Position numbers and translations under genes: made by a program. Below the pieces are notes generated by a model. That model was given only the letters and a program-made list of their open reading frames with translations, ran no database searches and was not told the origin of the DNA. Below are positions 8,570 to 17,675 of a stretch of 64,000 bases of DNA, piece after piece (position 1 is the stretch's first letter; each line of letters opens with the position of its first letter). This stretch comes from Nostoc sp. ATCC 43529 (lineage in GTDB: Bacteria; Cyanobacteriota; Cyanobacteriia; Cyanobacteriales; Nostocaceae): assembly GCA_003326205.1 (NCBI GenBank), contig LWTK01000001.1, forward strand, positions 186,001 to 250,000, in the 5' to 3' direction.

Positions 8570-9634
8570 TTATTTAACAAATACTAATCCACTATATAAA
8601 TGAAAAGCGGAGTCCCAATTAGTCTGTTCTCTACGAAATAGGTGAATGTGAGATTCAATTTGAGCCAGCATTTCTGTTTGATCTAATGCTGTATCTGCAA
8701 AGGGTGTAAAATCTGACCAAGTTTTGACTTGAGGTAGTTGTTGCTCAATCCAATTTGATAAACTATTCCAATTAATTCTGATTGTATTTTGGCTAGCTTG
8801 AGGAATGATTTCTAAACCTTGGTGAAATTCATAGCCGTTATCATAAAGTCGCAGAATACAACGTCTACCAGGTAGGTGTAGATCGCAAAACTGAGCATAG
8901 TCTTGTGTTTGAGTTTTCCGTTCTAGTTTCCCGCGAGCATCAATATCTACAACTTGTTCAAAAATGGGCAAAAGTCCTACTACTCTTGCTGTAACTTCTG
9001 ACCAATCAAAAGTTAAAGAACCGAGCTGATTTGTTTGATTCGAGCAAACAACAGTAGCTTTTAATTGAGATTCTGAGAAATATTTGACTTGAAAAACTTG
9101 AATTTGTTGAATGGCGGTTATTGTTGTCCAAAAACAGGGAATACCAGCTTGCTGTAGCTGTTCGCCATAAAATTTTAGTTCTCCCACTTGTCCAGTGCGG
9201 TAAAATTTCCAGCCACGACTCGGTAACATCAGCCGTGCGCTGTAAGGATCTATTTGCATAATCTGGGCAAATTTTCGAGATGCTTCTGCTTTTAGTTCGT
9301 TATTCAGAGGTTCTAAAATTAGTACGCCAAGTTCGGTGTTACTAGGTTCCGATGTTGCTTTTGCAATAGCCCGTTGTCTTTGTTCTTGCTCAATTTCTTG
9401 CAACCGCCGCAAACCTTGTCGTGCTAGGGTCACTATTCTAGTATTCCTCGTATCTCGCAGCAACTGTCGATAAATTTTTTCTGCATCTTCGTACTTTCCA
9501 GATACTTCATGCAGCCTAGCAAGATAAAATTGCACCCAAGGATTTTCCGGCGATTCTTTTTGCAGCTGTTTGAGTAATTTAGCAGCTGTTTGATAGTCTT
9601 TATTGTCAAAAGCGATCGCAACTTGCTCAATCAT
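8570..9634 (-). CDS. Tetratricopeptide-repeat protein
   Basis: A 354-residue, probably cytoplasmic protein. Residues 1-75 carry two TPR-like helical pairs (DNKDYQTAAKLLKQLQKESP and SGKYEDAEKIYRQLL). Residues 75-95 are a charged helix. The remaining roughly 250 residues are a mixed alpha/beta region without known catalytic motifs, conserved in cyanobacteria as far as I recall. The ATG at 9634 follows the rsmE stop by 55 bp on the same strand, so the two may be cotranscribed after sir. TPRs point to protein binding; the partner is unknown. Confidence 0.72.
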   Translation of the reverse strand: MIEQVAIAFDNKDYQTAAKLLKQLQKESPENPWVQFYLARLHEVSGKYEDAEKIYRQLLRDTRNTRIVTLARQGLRRLQEIEQEQRQRAIAKATSEPSNTELGVLILEPLNNELKAEASRKFAQIMQIDPYSARLMLPSRGWKFYRTGQVGELKFYGEQLQQAGIPCFWTTITAIQQIQVFQVKYFSESQLKATVVCSNQTNQLGSLTFDWSEVTARVVGLLPIFEQVVDIDARGKLERKTQTQDYAQFCDLHLPGRRCILRLYDNGYEFHQGLEIIPQASQNTIRINWNSLSNWIEQQLPQVKTWSDFTPFADTALDQTEMLAQIESHIHLFRREQTNWDSAFHLYSGLVFVK

Positions 9635-9688
9635 GTTTCAATCCACACTAGAGAAACATCTCACGTCTGTGCGTGAGCTATAACTCAT

Positions 9689-10507
9689 TTATACTTCACA
9701 AGCTGCGGTAATCAAGGATAATGCTACTACTGGCGCTGTCACTGCTCTGAGGATACGACGACCAAGGGAAACAGGTTGAAATCCAACTGCGATCGCATTT
9801 TCAACTTCTTGTTTTGTCCATCCGCCTTCTGGGCCGGTAGCAATGACAATTGTTTCTTGTCCTCTCTTACAAAGTTCAGATCGGAGGAAACCTCCGCTCT
9901 GACTTTGCGCTTTGTCATTTGTTATTTGTCCTTTGTCATTTGTTATTTGTCCTTTGTGGTGTAAGCAATCTTTTAAATGGGGAAAGTCACCACGAGCCAC
10001 ACAGATATATTGCTGGCTATTCACCAATGACAAATGACTAATGACTGATGACAAACCTGTGCTAAAAGTAACAGGTTCTAATATTGTCGGCACGAACGAA
10101 CGTTCTGATTGTTCGGCGGCTTCCGCTGCGATGCGCCGCCAACGTTCGAGTTTTTGGGGACTGGGATGAAGCAAAGTGCGATCGCTCAATACTGGTGCAA
10201 TACAAGTTACTCCCAATTCCGTACAGCACCGCACGATTTCATCGAATCCATTACCTTTGGGCAATGCCACTATTAGTGTAATCGATACAGGTAATTCAGT
10301 TTCTACTGAGATAGATTCTAAAACTTGTGCTTGATCTCCTGCTAGCTGTGCCAACCACGATTTTCCTTTACCGTCCATTGCAATAAAGCGATCGCCTTCA
10401 CGCAAGCGCAACACCCGCCCTAAGTAATGTTGCTGTTCTTTGGTGAGTAAAATTTGCTGTTGCTGGAGTTGGGAAGGGGCGATCGCAATTCTTTGCAGTT
10501 GAGACAT
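9689..10507 (-). CDS. rsmE: 16S rRNA (uracil-1498-N3)-methyltransferase RsmE
   Basis: A 272-residue SPOUT-class methyltransferase that methylates U1498 of 16S rRNA. The N-terminal PUA-like part has HYLGRVLRLREGDRF. The C-terminal knot has GPEGGWTKQEVENA and LGRRILRAVTAPVVAL, which bind S-adenosylmethionine. It is longer than the usual 240-250 residues. The excess is explained by repeat DNA inside the coding region: residues about 152-162 come from a heptamer array (10023-10054), and residues about 184-215 from another array plus an inverted repeat (9870-9957), just before GPEGG. The frame is intact, so the protein may still fold with an extra loop. ATG 10507 is chosen over an upstream TTG at 10516. 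Confidence 0.9.
   Translation of the reverse strand: MSQLQRIAIAPSQLQQQQILLTKEQQHYLGRVLRLREGDRFIAMDGKGKSWLAQLAGDQAQVLESISVETELPVSITLIVALPKGNGFDEIVRCCTELGVTCIAPVLSDRTLLHPSPQKLERWRRIAAEAAEQSERSFVPTILEPVTFSTGLSSVISHLSLVNSQQYICVARGDFPHLKDCLHHKGQITNDKGQITNDKAQSQSGGFLRSELCKRGQETIVIATGPEGGWTKQEVENAIAVGFQPVSLGRRILRAVTAPVVALSLITAACEV
9870..9957. repeat. Hairpin repeat plus heptamer array within rsmE
   Basis: 9870-9907 is an imperfect inverted repeat: CAAAGTTCAGATCGGAGG, loop AAA, then CCTCCGCTCTGACTTTG. Immediately beside it, 9911-9957 is a tandem of TTTGTCA, TTTGTTA and TTTGTCC units. On the minus strand it is read in frame as a repeated KGQITND followed by a Ser/Gly/Arg stretch. Confidence 0.85.
10023..10054. 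repeat. Second heptamer array within rsmE
   Basis: ATGACAA, ATGACTA and ATGACTG units in tandem. The array is translated on the minus strand as SSVISHLSLVN, in frame with the methyltransferase. Confidence 0.75.
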
Positions 10508-10533
10508 TTTTCTCAATAAAAAGGAGTCAGAAT

Positions 10534-10565
10534 TCAGAATTCAGCAGTCAACTGCTGAATTCTGA
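10534..10565. repeat. Perfect 15-bp inverted repeat between sir and rsmE
   Basis: TCAGAATTCAGCAGT and its exact complement are separated by two bases. The element follows the sir stop by about 15 nt and precedes the rsmE start. It could terminate or attenuate transcription after sir, or be a dispersed element related to the palindrome at 2097. Confidence 0.7.
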
Positions 10566-10579
10566 TTCGATTTTCCAGC

Positions 10580-12493
10580 TTACGAAAGACTCTGGAAGTA
10601 AACTTCTAAAGCTTCAGTCACCAACTGAGTCATTGGCTTACCTTGGCTTTCGGATACTTCTTTCAACTTGCCGTAGATATCAGCTTTTAGATTTACGCGG
10701 TGGCGTGATTTGTTGGCACCATTAAATGTGCCAGGTTCGTAGGTGGCGCTAAATTCGCGGATGGCATCAAAACCAACGCGATCGCAAAAATCACCAAAGC
10801 TTTCTTTCGATTTCTTTGATTTCTTAAAGTAAACAAAAATTGGCTCTAGGACGCTTTCCAAGTCGTTATGGTGCAGCTTCTCCACGTAAGGTTGCGCCAG
10901 TCGTGTCTGATTTGCCGAACCCCCTAACCACAATTGGTAACTTTCTGGGGCGCTACCCACCAAGCCTAATTCCGCCATGTAGGGACGAGCGCAGCCATTA
11001 GGACAGCCTGTCATCCTTACCACAAAATGTTCTTTTTGTAAACCTAATTTATTCAACAGGACGCGAATTCGTTCCAAAATTCCCGGTATTGCGCGTTCTG
11101 ATTCGGTAATTGCCAAGCCGCAGGTAGGCAAAGCAGGGCAAGCCATTGAATAGCGTTCTAAAGGTTCGATTTTACCAGGGTCAGAAACCACACCGTAACG
11201 GCTGAGAATTTCTTGAATGGTTTCTTTTTTATCTGGTTCGATATCGTAAAAAATCAAATTTTGGTGGGGTGTCAAGCGGATGGGCAAGTTAAATTGCTCG
11301 ACAATTTCTCGTAAAGCGGTTTTGAGTTGAAACGCACCTTCATCTTTAATGCGACCATTGTCAATGGAAATTCCTAAAAATAGCTTGCCATCGCCTTGTT
11401 CGTTCCAGCCGAGGAAGTCGTGATATTTCCACTCTGGTAGTGATTTGAAGGGTGTAAGTGGTTTACCAAAGTATTCTTCAACTTGGGCGCGGAATTTTTC
11501 TACACCCCAATCGTTGATTAAATATTTTAATCTGGCGTGACGGCGGTCGGTGCGATCGCCATAATCTCTTTGGGTGGCTACAATTGCTTTTACTATGTCG
11601 TAAACGTCTTGTTTGGCTACATAACAAATTGGATCTGCTAACCTAGCGAAAGTTTCTTCTTTATTGTGCGTTCTACCTAAGCCACCGCCAGCAAAGATAT
11701 TAAATCCTTCTAATTCTCCCTTCTTATTGGTAATTACCACCAAAGTCAGGTCTTGAGAATATAAATCAACCGAATTATCCCCCGGTACAGTCACGCAAAC
11801 TTTGAACTTACGGGGCATGTAGTGAGTGCCGTAAATCGGTTCTTGATTGTCATGAATAATTGTGCCATTGCCATTGCGCGATCGCGCTGCCGTCACCTCT
11901 GGATTTTCAGCACTAATAGCCTTTTCGCCATCTAACCAAATTTCGTAATAAGCGCCTGTTTGTGGAGAAAGCAAATCAGCAACATTCTGGGCATATTCCC
12001 AAGCATACTGGTAATCTGGGCGATTTTTAAACGGTGCTGGTGGTGCCATCACATTACGGTTGATGTCGCCGCAGGCACCCAAAGTCGAACCCAGGTTGTT
12101 GACAATGGTCGCAATTGCTGTCTTGAGATTCTTCTTTAAAATTCCGTGCAGTTGGAAACCTTGACGGGTGGTGGCTCGTAATGTGTGGTTACCATACTCA
12201 TCAGCGAGTTTATCTAAAGCCAGATACAGCTGCGGCGGCACCAAACCACCAGGGTTTTTCGTCCGCAGCATAAACTGGTAATCTTTCTCCTGTCCCTTAG
12301 TGCGGTTGTCGCGGTTATCCTGTTGATAAGAGCCGTGAAACTTCAACAGTTGCACAGCATTTTCACTAAAATGAGTAGTATCTTCAAGAATCTCAGTTGC
12401 TACAGGTTCGCGCAAAAAATTGCTATTTTCTTTAATTACTTCTACTTTAGAAGGCTTACGGCTAGCGACGGGGGAAGGAGCAGAGTTAACCAT
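10580..12493 (-). CDS. sir: Ferredoxin-dependent sulfite reductase
   Basis: A 637-residue siroheme/[4Fe-4S] enzyme that reduces sulfite to sulfide with six electrons from ferredoxin in assimilatory sulfur metabolism. The cluster and siroheme cysteines are in CPALPTC (near residue 450) and GCPNGC (near 495). Substrate and siroheme-binding segments include [13 protein letters not shown] near 102 and [13 protein letters not shown] near 141. The length and N-terminal extension fit sulfite reductase rather than the shorter nitrite reductase NirA. Beyond the catalytic fold, residues about 595-637 ([14 protein letters not shown] then [14 protein letters not shown]) look like a ribbon-helix-helix domain. 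ATG at 12493. It probably leads a transcription unit with rsmE and the TPR gene. Confidence 0.93.
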   Translation of the reverse strand: MVNSAPSPVASRKPSKVEVIKENSNFLREPVATEILEDTTHFSENAVQLLKFHGSYQQDNRDNRTKGQEKDYQFMLRTKNPGGLVPPQLYLALDKLADEYGNHTLRATTRQGFQLHGILKKNLKTAIATIVNNLGSTLGACGDINRNVMAPPAPFKNRPDYQYAWEYAQNVADLLSPQTGAYYEIWLDGEKAISAENPEVTAARSRNGNGTIIHDNQEPIYGTHYMPRKFKVCVTVPGDNSVDLYSQDLTLVVITNKKGELEGFNIFAGGGLGRTHNKEETFARLADPICYVAKQDVYDIVKAIVATQRDYGDRTDRRHARLKYLINDWGVEKFRAQVEEYFGKPLTPFKSLPEWKYHDFLGWNEQGDGKLFLGISIDNGRIKDEGAFQLKTALREIVEQFNLPIRLTPHQNLIFYDIEPDKKETIQEILSRYGVVSDPGKIEPLERYSMACPALPTCGLAITESERAIPGILERIRVLLNKLGLQKEHFVVRMTGCPNGCARPYMAELGLVGSAPESYQLWLGGSANQTRLAQPYVEKLHHNDLESVLEPIFVYFKKSKKSKESFGDFCDRVGFDAIREFSATYEPGTFNGANKSRHRVNLKADIYGKLKEVSESQGKPMTQLVTEALEVYFQSLS

Positions 12494-12961
12494 TAGACTT
12501 GTATAGTATTCTCAATAAAGCATTCGTGGACGCCGAATTCCAAGATATTTAGTATCTTTTCGGCTAATTTATCCCCGGTAATCCGGCCGGAATAATGAGG
12601 AATATTTTGATTTTAACACGGCAAAAGTCGGCTTTATCAGTGACGTAACACTTAACAAAACCTGCTCTTGAGAGTGCAAAGTGCTGAGTAAAGTATAGAG
12701 TGATTGAATACTCTTTAGTTCAGCTTGATGATTAAAATTAATCAATTCAACGAAAAAAGAGTTTTTTCTCGATAATTATAACGGTTTCGAGTTACCTGAA
12801 GTAAGCACAATAAGTAGGGTAGCACAGCTGTGCTACCCTATTCTCAACATTTATCCTACCTGAGTTGATAGTGATGAAGTTTTTTTTCACTCAGCCATAA
12901 ATTGCAGCTAAGGTTTGCTTAAATCTGAACTCTGGTGGCTGAGAGATGTTTTGGTGAGCTT
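12494..12961. other. Intergenic region upstream of sir
   Basis: Contains a small GC-rich palindrome (TCCGGCCGGA) near 12590 and the strong palindrome at 12815-12840. No small ORF or riboswitch was recognised. The sir promoter should lie here, but no clear boxes are visible. Confidence 0.5.
12815..12840. repeat. Perfect 26-bp palindrome
   Basis: TAGGGTAGCACAG joined directly to its complement CTGTGCTACCCTA. It lies about 120 nt beyond the stop of the outer-membrane-like gene. It is either a cruciform-type dispersed repeat or a distant terminator stem. Confidence 0.65.
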
Positions 12962-13501
12962 TTATTTAAAGCTATAGCCAATACCAGCGTTGATGCTAAC
13001 AGCAGGAGTATCGCTATTTTGATAAGCATTAATTCCTACTTTAGTATTAGTATAGACGAGGAAATTTTTAGCAACTTCTGATTCAACACCAGCACCTAAT
13101 ACTACTGCATCTTTGTTACCTATAGGAGTTGCTGAACCATCTTTTTCAACAAAAGAATAACCACCAGTTAAATAGGCATTAGTTCTATTAGCAATAGGTA
13201 CATCTAAAGAAACTTCTGGGATAATGGCGCTAGTTTGATCGCTCCAAAGAACATTTCCGCGTGCAGAAAATGGGGTATTTCCTATTTTCAGGCGACCTGT
13301 GACATTACCACCAAATGTGGCATCATCGTTAGTTCCTTGTCCGCCGCTGGTAACGCCAGCAGCAATACCAGCACCAACATAACTAGCATCTGTACCCTTT
13401 TTGGTTTGGGCAGAAGCTTGACCAGGTGATAGAAGAACAGGAGCAATTACTAAAGAAGATAATGCAGAAATTGTCAGGATAGACTTGAGTAAGCTTTTCA
13501 T
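12962..13501 (-). CDS. Small outer-membrane beta-barrel-like secreted protein
   Basis: A 179-residue protein. Residues 1-31 are a signal peptide (MKSLLKSILTISALSSLVIA, then LSPGQASAQ with an AxA cleavage site). The mature part is Gly-rich with alternating polar and hydrophobic strands (YVGAGIAAGV, NAYLTGGYSF, VVLGAGVESEV) and ends in the strand AGIGYSFK with a terminal aromatic, as in small beta-barrels of the OmpA/OprF-like porin-fold class. It likely resides in the outer membrane. The ATG at 13501 starts exactly at the signal peptide, so the four extra upstream codons are not used. No specific family was recognised. Confidence 0.75.
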   Translation of the reverse strand: MKSLLKSILTISALSSLVIAPVLLSPGQASAQTKKGTDASYVGAGIAAGVTSGGQGTNDDATFGGNVTGRLKIGNTPFSARGNVLWSDQTSAIIPEVSLDVPIANRTNAYLTGGYSFVEKDGSATPIGNKDAVVLGAGVESEVAKNFLVYTNTKVGINAYQNSDTPAVSINAGIGYSFK

Positions 13502-13892
13502 AATTGTGACCAAATTTTGTATTTTTTACTGTTATATTCCCAGTCGAAAGCTCAGTAAAAAGGTTCCAGATAATTATGGAATTTTCTTAGGTAGCTGTTG
13601 CGATCGCTGCACTAGATTTAAAAACAATTAGATGAATAATTTTCTACAAAATGTTATAATTACACTTGATTTTTCGGAGATTCCTAATTTTCTATCGAAA
13701 AAAGAGACGCTTTTAAAAGTGGCATAGCTAGGGGAACTAAAAATTAGCTGCAATCTAGTTGAACAATAGCCAGTAAAATAATTTTTTCTGGCCGTTTCAC
13801 ATAGGGTGAAAAAGTAGCCTGTAGCATCTGTGGCAACAAGCTAGAGAGTAAATCTATAAAGTTAATTTTTAGCAATTATTGGAGATTGAATA
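13502..13892. other. Divergent promoter region
   Basis: Separates the outer-membrane-like gene (minus) and the ADP-ribosylglycohydrolase gene (plus). A GGAG ribosome binding site at 13881-13884 lies eight bases before the ATG at 13893. No RNA gene or repeat array is visible. Confidence 0.5.
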
Positions 13893-14834
13893 ATGCTAAC
13901 CGCTGCAAAAACGTTGTCTGGTTTGATGGGTTTATGTGTCGGTGATGCATTGGGTGTGCCAGTGGAGTTTACTAGCCGTGCAGAACGAATCAAATCTCCA
14001 GTGACAACTATGTTGGGTTATGGCACATGGAACCAACCGCCAGGAACTTGGTCAGATGACAGTTCCTTGAGCTTTTGCTTGGCAGAAAGTCTTTGTAGGG
14101 GGTATTCCCTAGAAGCCATAGCTAATTCCTTCTGGCGCTGGTACAAGGAAGCTTACTGGACTCCTCGTGGCGATGTCTTTGATATCGGTCAAACGACTCA
14201 TACAGCACTGATGCGCTTGAAACAGGGAGTTGTACCCCATCAGGCGGGTGGCAAAGTTGAAAATAGTAATGGCAATGGTTCGTTAATGAGAATCTTGCCG
14301 ATGGCTTATTGTCACAGAAACTTAACTTTAAGCGAATTGATAGCGCGGGTGCATGATGTTTCAGCGATTACTCATGCCCATGCGCGATCGCAAATGGCCT
14401 GTGGCATATATATTAGTATTGCAGTTTCCTTACTCGAAGGCGCTGACCTCCAAACAGCTTACCTGCAAGGATTACAAGATATCCAACAAATTTATTCTGT
14501 ACGGGAATTTTTGTTAGAAAAGCCGCATTTTGGCAGAGTTTTCAGTGGTGAGATTGCCAAATTACCAGTAGAAGAGATTAATTCTGGCGGCTACGTGATT
14601 GATACCTTAGAGTCATCCCTGTGGTGTTTGTTAAATAGCTCATCTTATTCGGAAGCGGTACTCAAGGCTGTTAACTTAGGCGGAGATACGGATACTACCG
14701 CCGCCGTCACCGGAGGGTTAGCGGGAATTTACTACGGCGTGGAAAACATTCCCCGACAATGGATAAATCAAATTGCCCGCAAACAGGACATTATCTACCT
14801 GGCAGAACGTTTTGCCAGGGCTGTTTACGCTTAA
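13893..14834 (+). CDS. ADP-ribosylglycohydrolase family protein
   Basis: A 313-residue DraG/ARH-type hydrolase, expected to remove ADP-ribose from proteins or small molecules with a binuclear Mg centre. Motifs: GLCVGDALGVPVEF near residue 15, TWSDDSSLSFCLAESL near 51 with the metal-binding Asp pair, NGNGSLMRILPMAY near 129, and GGDTDTTAAVTGGLAG near 266 with the second metal-binding set. All key residues are present. GGAG at 13881 supports the start. DraG regulates dinitrogenase reductase in some diazotrophs, but no DraT partner is nearby, so the target is unknown. A composite heptamer repeat starts right after the stop. Confidence 0.88.
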   Translation: MLTAAKTLSGLMGLCVGDALGVPVEFTSRAERIKSPVTTMLGYGTWNQPPGTWSDDSSLSFCLAESLCRGYSLEAIANSFWRWYKEAYWTPRGDVFDIGQTTHTALMRLKQGVVPHQAGGKVENSNGNGSLMRILPMAYCHRNLTLSELIARVHDVSAITHAHARSQMACGIYISIAVSLLEGADLQTAYLQGLQDIQQIYSVREFLLEKPHFGRVFSGEIAKLPVEEINSGGYVIDTLESSLWCLLNSSSYSEAVLKAVNLGGDTDTTAAVTGGLAGIYYGVENIPRQWINQIARKQDIIYLAERFARAVYA

Positions 14835-14837
14835 AGT

Positions 14838-14994
14838 TAAGAGTTAAGAGTGAGGAGTTAGGAGTTAAGAGTTAAGGGTTAGGAGTTAAGAGTTAGGAGT
14901 TAAAAGTTATAAATTATGAAATTTTCAACTCCCAACTCCTCACTCGCAACTCCTCACTCCTCACTCCTCACTCCTCACTCCTCACTCCTCACTT
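14838..14994. repeat. Composite inverted heptamer element A
   Basis: The left part (14838-14908) is tandem GAGTTAG/GAGTTAA units. The core holds ATAAATTATGAAATTTTCAACT. The right part (about 14927-14994) is tandem CTCCTCA units, roughly complementary to the left. It spans exactly the gap between two convergent stops. A closely similar element with the same core word is at 62935-63120. Confidence 0.8.
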
Positions 14995-16011
14995 TTAAAC
15001 GGGAGACAAAGAGTAGACTTGACCATCAATTAACAATCGGGTGATTCCCTTGGCTTGGAGATGAGTACGAGCCTTATGCAGCATTTTACTATCGGGGACT
15101 TTAATCACGCGATCGCGTTTGGTAGAGAAACGCTTGGCTACCCGATGATTATCAAACACTGGTAAAGTTCTTTGCTGGGTTTCCAGGTTGGGAATTTGCC
15201 CCAAGTCACCAAAGTCCTTGAGAGGTCGCGTAATTAATTCCGAGGAACGGTCAATCACCAAATAGCAGGTTTTCGGCAAATGTGCTGCCGATAGTGGTAA
15301 AACTTCAACTGATGCTTCACCTGGTCTGCGTCTTGTGACTAGGGGTTTTAATTCATCAAAGTCATCTTCCTCTAAGTCATCCTCCTCCTCAAAGTCATCA
15401 TCTTCTAAATCGTTATCTTCTAAATCATCCAAATCTTCTGACTCGTCTAGCAAGTCTTCTCCCAGCATCTGTGCTATGACAGTTACCTCTGGACGTTCAT
15501 CCTTGAGTATGGGGCTGGGGATACTGGCTGTTTCCAAGGGTTTTGGTTGTGGAGTTTCTGATTTTTCTGTAACTCTTAGCTTCGGTTTTTCTGTCGCTGA
15601 GGTGCGTCGCCGTACCCTTCTAGCAGCAGTTGACTCGTCAGTATCTTCCGAGTCGGTTTCTTCCTCTACTACCTCTACTACACGACGTAGCTGTGGTGGT
15701 TCAACCTCTACCACTTTCGGCTGGGTGTCGCTAGGTGGAACTTCGATTTCTGGCTGTGGTTGAGTTATCAGCAGTGGTAACTGCTCATAGTTTACCTGTG
15801 CCCTACCCTCAGGAGTTCTGGCAGCCCGCTTTAAAGAAACTAAGTATTCATACTCATCTTCTGGCAAAGTACTTTTAAGTAAACGACTAATCGTCGAGTT
15901 ACTTACATCGTACCGTTCTGCCAAAGTAGAGGTTGTTTCGGCACTTTCTCGATATAACTTGAGAATTTCTTGTTTGTCAGAGTCTGTTAGTTTTCTCACG
16001 GTAGATACCAA
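14995..16011 (-). CDS. HTH protein with an acidic linker
   Basis: A 338-residue protein of unknown function. Residues about 7-50 form a helix-turn-helix (LTDSDKQEILKLYRESAE then YDVSNSTISRLLK) resembling transposase or Hin-type DNA-binding domains. Residues about 90-180 are low-complexity Pro/Glu/Thr. Residues about 190-222 are almost entirely Asp, Glu and Leu. The last 90 residues form a compact basic domain ending in GITRLLIDGQVYSLSPV. The start appears to be TTG at 16011; a GTG at 15999 is the alternative. It follows the membrane protein gene by 9 bp and probably forms an operon with it. DNA binding is inferred. Confidence 0.65.
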   Translation of the reverse strand: MVSTVRKLTDSDKQEILKLYRESAETTSTLAERYDVSNSTISRLLKSTLPEDEYEYLVSLKRAARTPEGRAQVNYEQLPLLITQPQPEIEVPPSDTQPKVVEVEPPQLRRVVEVVEEETDSEDTDESTAARRVRRRTSATEKPKLRVTEKSETPQPKPLETASIPSPILKDERPEVTVIAQMLGEDLLDESEDLDDLEDNDLEDDDFEEEDDLEEDDFDELKPLVTRRRPGEASVEVLPLSAAHLPKTCYLVIDRSSELITRPLKDFGDLGQIPNLETQQRTLPVFDNHRVAKRFSTKRDRVIKVPDSKMLHKARTHLQAKGITRLLIDGQVYSLSPV

Positions 16012-16020
16012 AAATCTTTG

Positions 16021-16872
16021 CTAAGCTCGTTTTCGTGTGCTGGTACGCCGCGTTCGTCTTAGTGATGCGTCATATTCCAGGGCAGCGCCCATGCCAAACA
16101 ACACTCCACTAAATACCCAAAACACTTCTAGTATCTCTCCACTTTGATAGTTGGGGCCTTGGGCGTATTTAAACCACATATCTGCAATGTAGAGCGAAAA
16201 GGCCGCAGCGGCAATCATTCGCCAAGACTGGGAAACTCTTCCTCCCCAAAAGGCTAACAGCAGAGTGGTAGCAATAATTAACAGAACTACGTCGCTAACT
16301 ACGTAAAACCAATTTAAAATAGCGACCAAAAGTTCTGACGATGTTTCCTGTTGCATAGAAATCCACCATGCCAACAAACTACCGAATACAGCAATTGCTA
16401 ACACAATTAGCCACTGCCATTTTTCCAGATTGATTCGCCTGGAAGCCACAGCTAAAATCATGCCTGCGCCTAGTAACAGATAACTCAATACAAAAAATAT
16501 ATCGCCTAAAGACACATCCGGTTCTTCTTTTAAAACTATTTCGGTATAGCCGAAAATTATCCCTCCAATGAAATAGGAAAGCATACCTAAGCCAATAGAG
16601 AGCCAAACATTCCGACCACTGACGATTTGCGGACTAAGCCAGTTTCTCAAGCATAAGATACCGGCGCCCAAATAAGCTAAGGCTTCAAAAATATTTGTGC
16701 CAATCACATACCACTCGGCTCGGCTTTCTATGCCATCGGCTCCGGGAATTTTGGCACTAAACAACAAAAAGTATAACAGTGCCAGCACGCCCCAACCAAT
16801 ATTGGCCAAAACAATGTTCTGAGTGTTGAAAATAGATTTAGAAACCAAGGAATTGTCGTAAGAGTTATTCAT
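16021..16872 (-). CDS. Polytopic membrane protein of unknown function
   Basis: A 283-residue protein with about eight transmembrane helices (for example VLANIGWGVLALLYFLLF, ILAVAS, WLIVLAIAVFGSLLAWW and VVLLIIATTLLLAFW) and a short Arg/Thr-rich C-terminal tail (RRTRRTSTRKRA) predicted to be cytoplasmic. No transporter or enzymatic motif is seen. The ATG at 16872 starts the ORF. Its stop is 9 bp before the start of the acidic HTH protein, so the two genes are likely cotranscribed, which hints at a membrane sensor and regulator pair; that is inference only. Confidence 0.7.
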   Translation of the reverse strand: MNNSYDNSLVSKSIFNTQNIVLANIGWGVLALLYFLLFSAKIPGADGIESRAEWYVIGTNIFEALAYLGAGILCLRNWLSPQIVSGRNVWLSIGLGMLSYFIGGIIFGYTEIVLKEEPDVSLGDIFFVLSYLLLGAGMILAVASRRINLEKWQWLIVLAIAVFGSLLAWWISMQQETSSELLVAILNWFYVVSDVVLLIIATTLLLAFWGGRVSQSWRMIAAAAFSLYIADMWFKYAQGPNYQSGEILEVFWVFSGVLFGMGAALEYDASLRRTRRTSTRKRA

Positions 16873-17012
16873 AGGGCTTGACTATGTAGATGCACTCTGG
16901 CAGTATTTTGAGTTAAAGGATTGTATAGCTAGCAGTGTGTCTGCCAAATAATACACAATTAGGCACCAAAAGCAAGTGCCGACAGTAGGAACTTTTGAAG
17001 AAAATTTCCAGA

Positions 17013-17675
17013 CTACTGCCATAGTTTACCTAGTGCTGATTGATTTAGCCAAGAGAGAAATAGCGATCGCTCGGCTTCTGGCATATCTTCTAACTTATAA
17101 ATCACTTGTTTGGTAAAGTTGGCATTGCCAAAATAGGATTTGCCTAATCGATGTAATTCTTGCAAAAGGATAACTACGTGATTTTCTTGCCAAGGAGGCA
17201 GTTTGGCTCCAAGCAAAGGATCGTTAGATACCAAAGATTTAACTGTTTCTGGAGGAGATGCTTGGGGAAATTGCTTTTGCTGGAATACCTCCGCAATATC
17301 TTTCTCAAATAATGCAGCTTGCCTAGCACCCAAAAACTCTTCAATATCGATATAAACTCCTTGCAACAGTAAAATACTGGCTTGGATTAAAATTCCTGTC
17401 TTGCCCTGACTACCACCTGTGTCATTACCTAACTGTTCTAAACGGATTTTCCCCCAAACGCTAAAACGTTCCGGTTCTTCCAGTAAGACACAGGCTTTAC
17501 CCCGGTTATCCGTTAATTCTCTCCATAAGGCTCTAGCTTCTTCTTCTTGACTAGCTTTGAAGACACTAATCAAGCGAAAAGTCTGCCCTTGATAATCTAG
17601 GATCGGCACCTGCTGATCCTTTTTTGGGTGCTGAATGCTTGATATTTCAACATCCTGCCGTTTGAGAATAAACAT
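17013..17675 (-). CDS. Conserved hypothetical protein
   Basis: A 220-residue, probably soluble protein. The N-terminal half is beta-rich (VPILDYQGQTFRLISVF, KACVLLEEPERFSVWGKI), followed by a helix-rich C-terminal half (ILLLQGVYIDIEEFLGARQ, VVILLQELHRLGKSYFG). There is no signal peptide, membrane helix or catalytic motif that I can identify. ATG at 17675. It stands alone, 140 bp from the membrane protein gene downstream on the same strand. I recognise no family; it resembles proteins conserved only in cyanobacteria. Confidence 0.65.
   Translation of the reverse strand: MFILKRQDVEISSIQHPKKDQQVPILDYQGQTFRLISVFKASQEEEARALWRELTDNRGKACVLLEEPERFSVWGKIRLEQLGNDTGGSQGKTGILIQASILLLQGVYIDIEEFLGARQAALFEKDIAEVFQQKQFPQASPPETVKSLVSNDPLLGAKLPPWQENHVVILLQELHRLGKSYFGNANFTKQVIYKLEDMPEAERSLFLSWLNQSALGKLWQ

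Noticed and set aside
10580..12493. Nitrite reductase NirA instead of sulfite reductase
   Set aside because: Length (637 residues), N-terminal extension and cysteine-region context fit ferredoxin-sulfite reductase; no nitrate genes adjoin.
15335..15763. Long Ser-rich open frame on the plus strand
   Set aside because: It is the antisense of the acidic (Asp/Glu) and Pro/Thr-rich linker of the HTH gene; complement codons of Asp and Glu give Ser/Phe-type residues. No start signal or independent motif.
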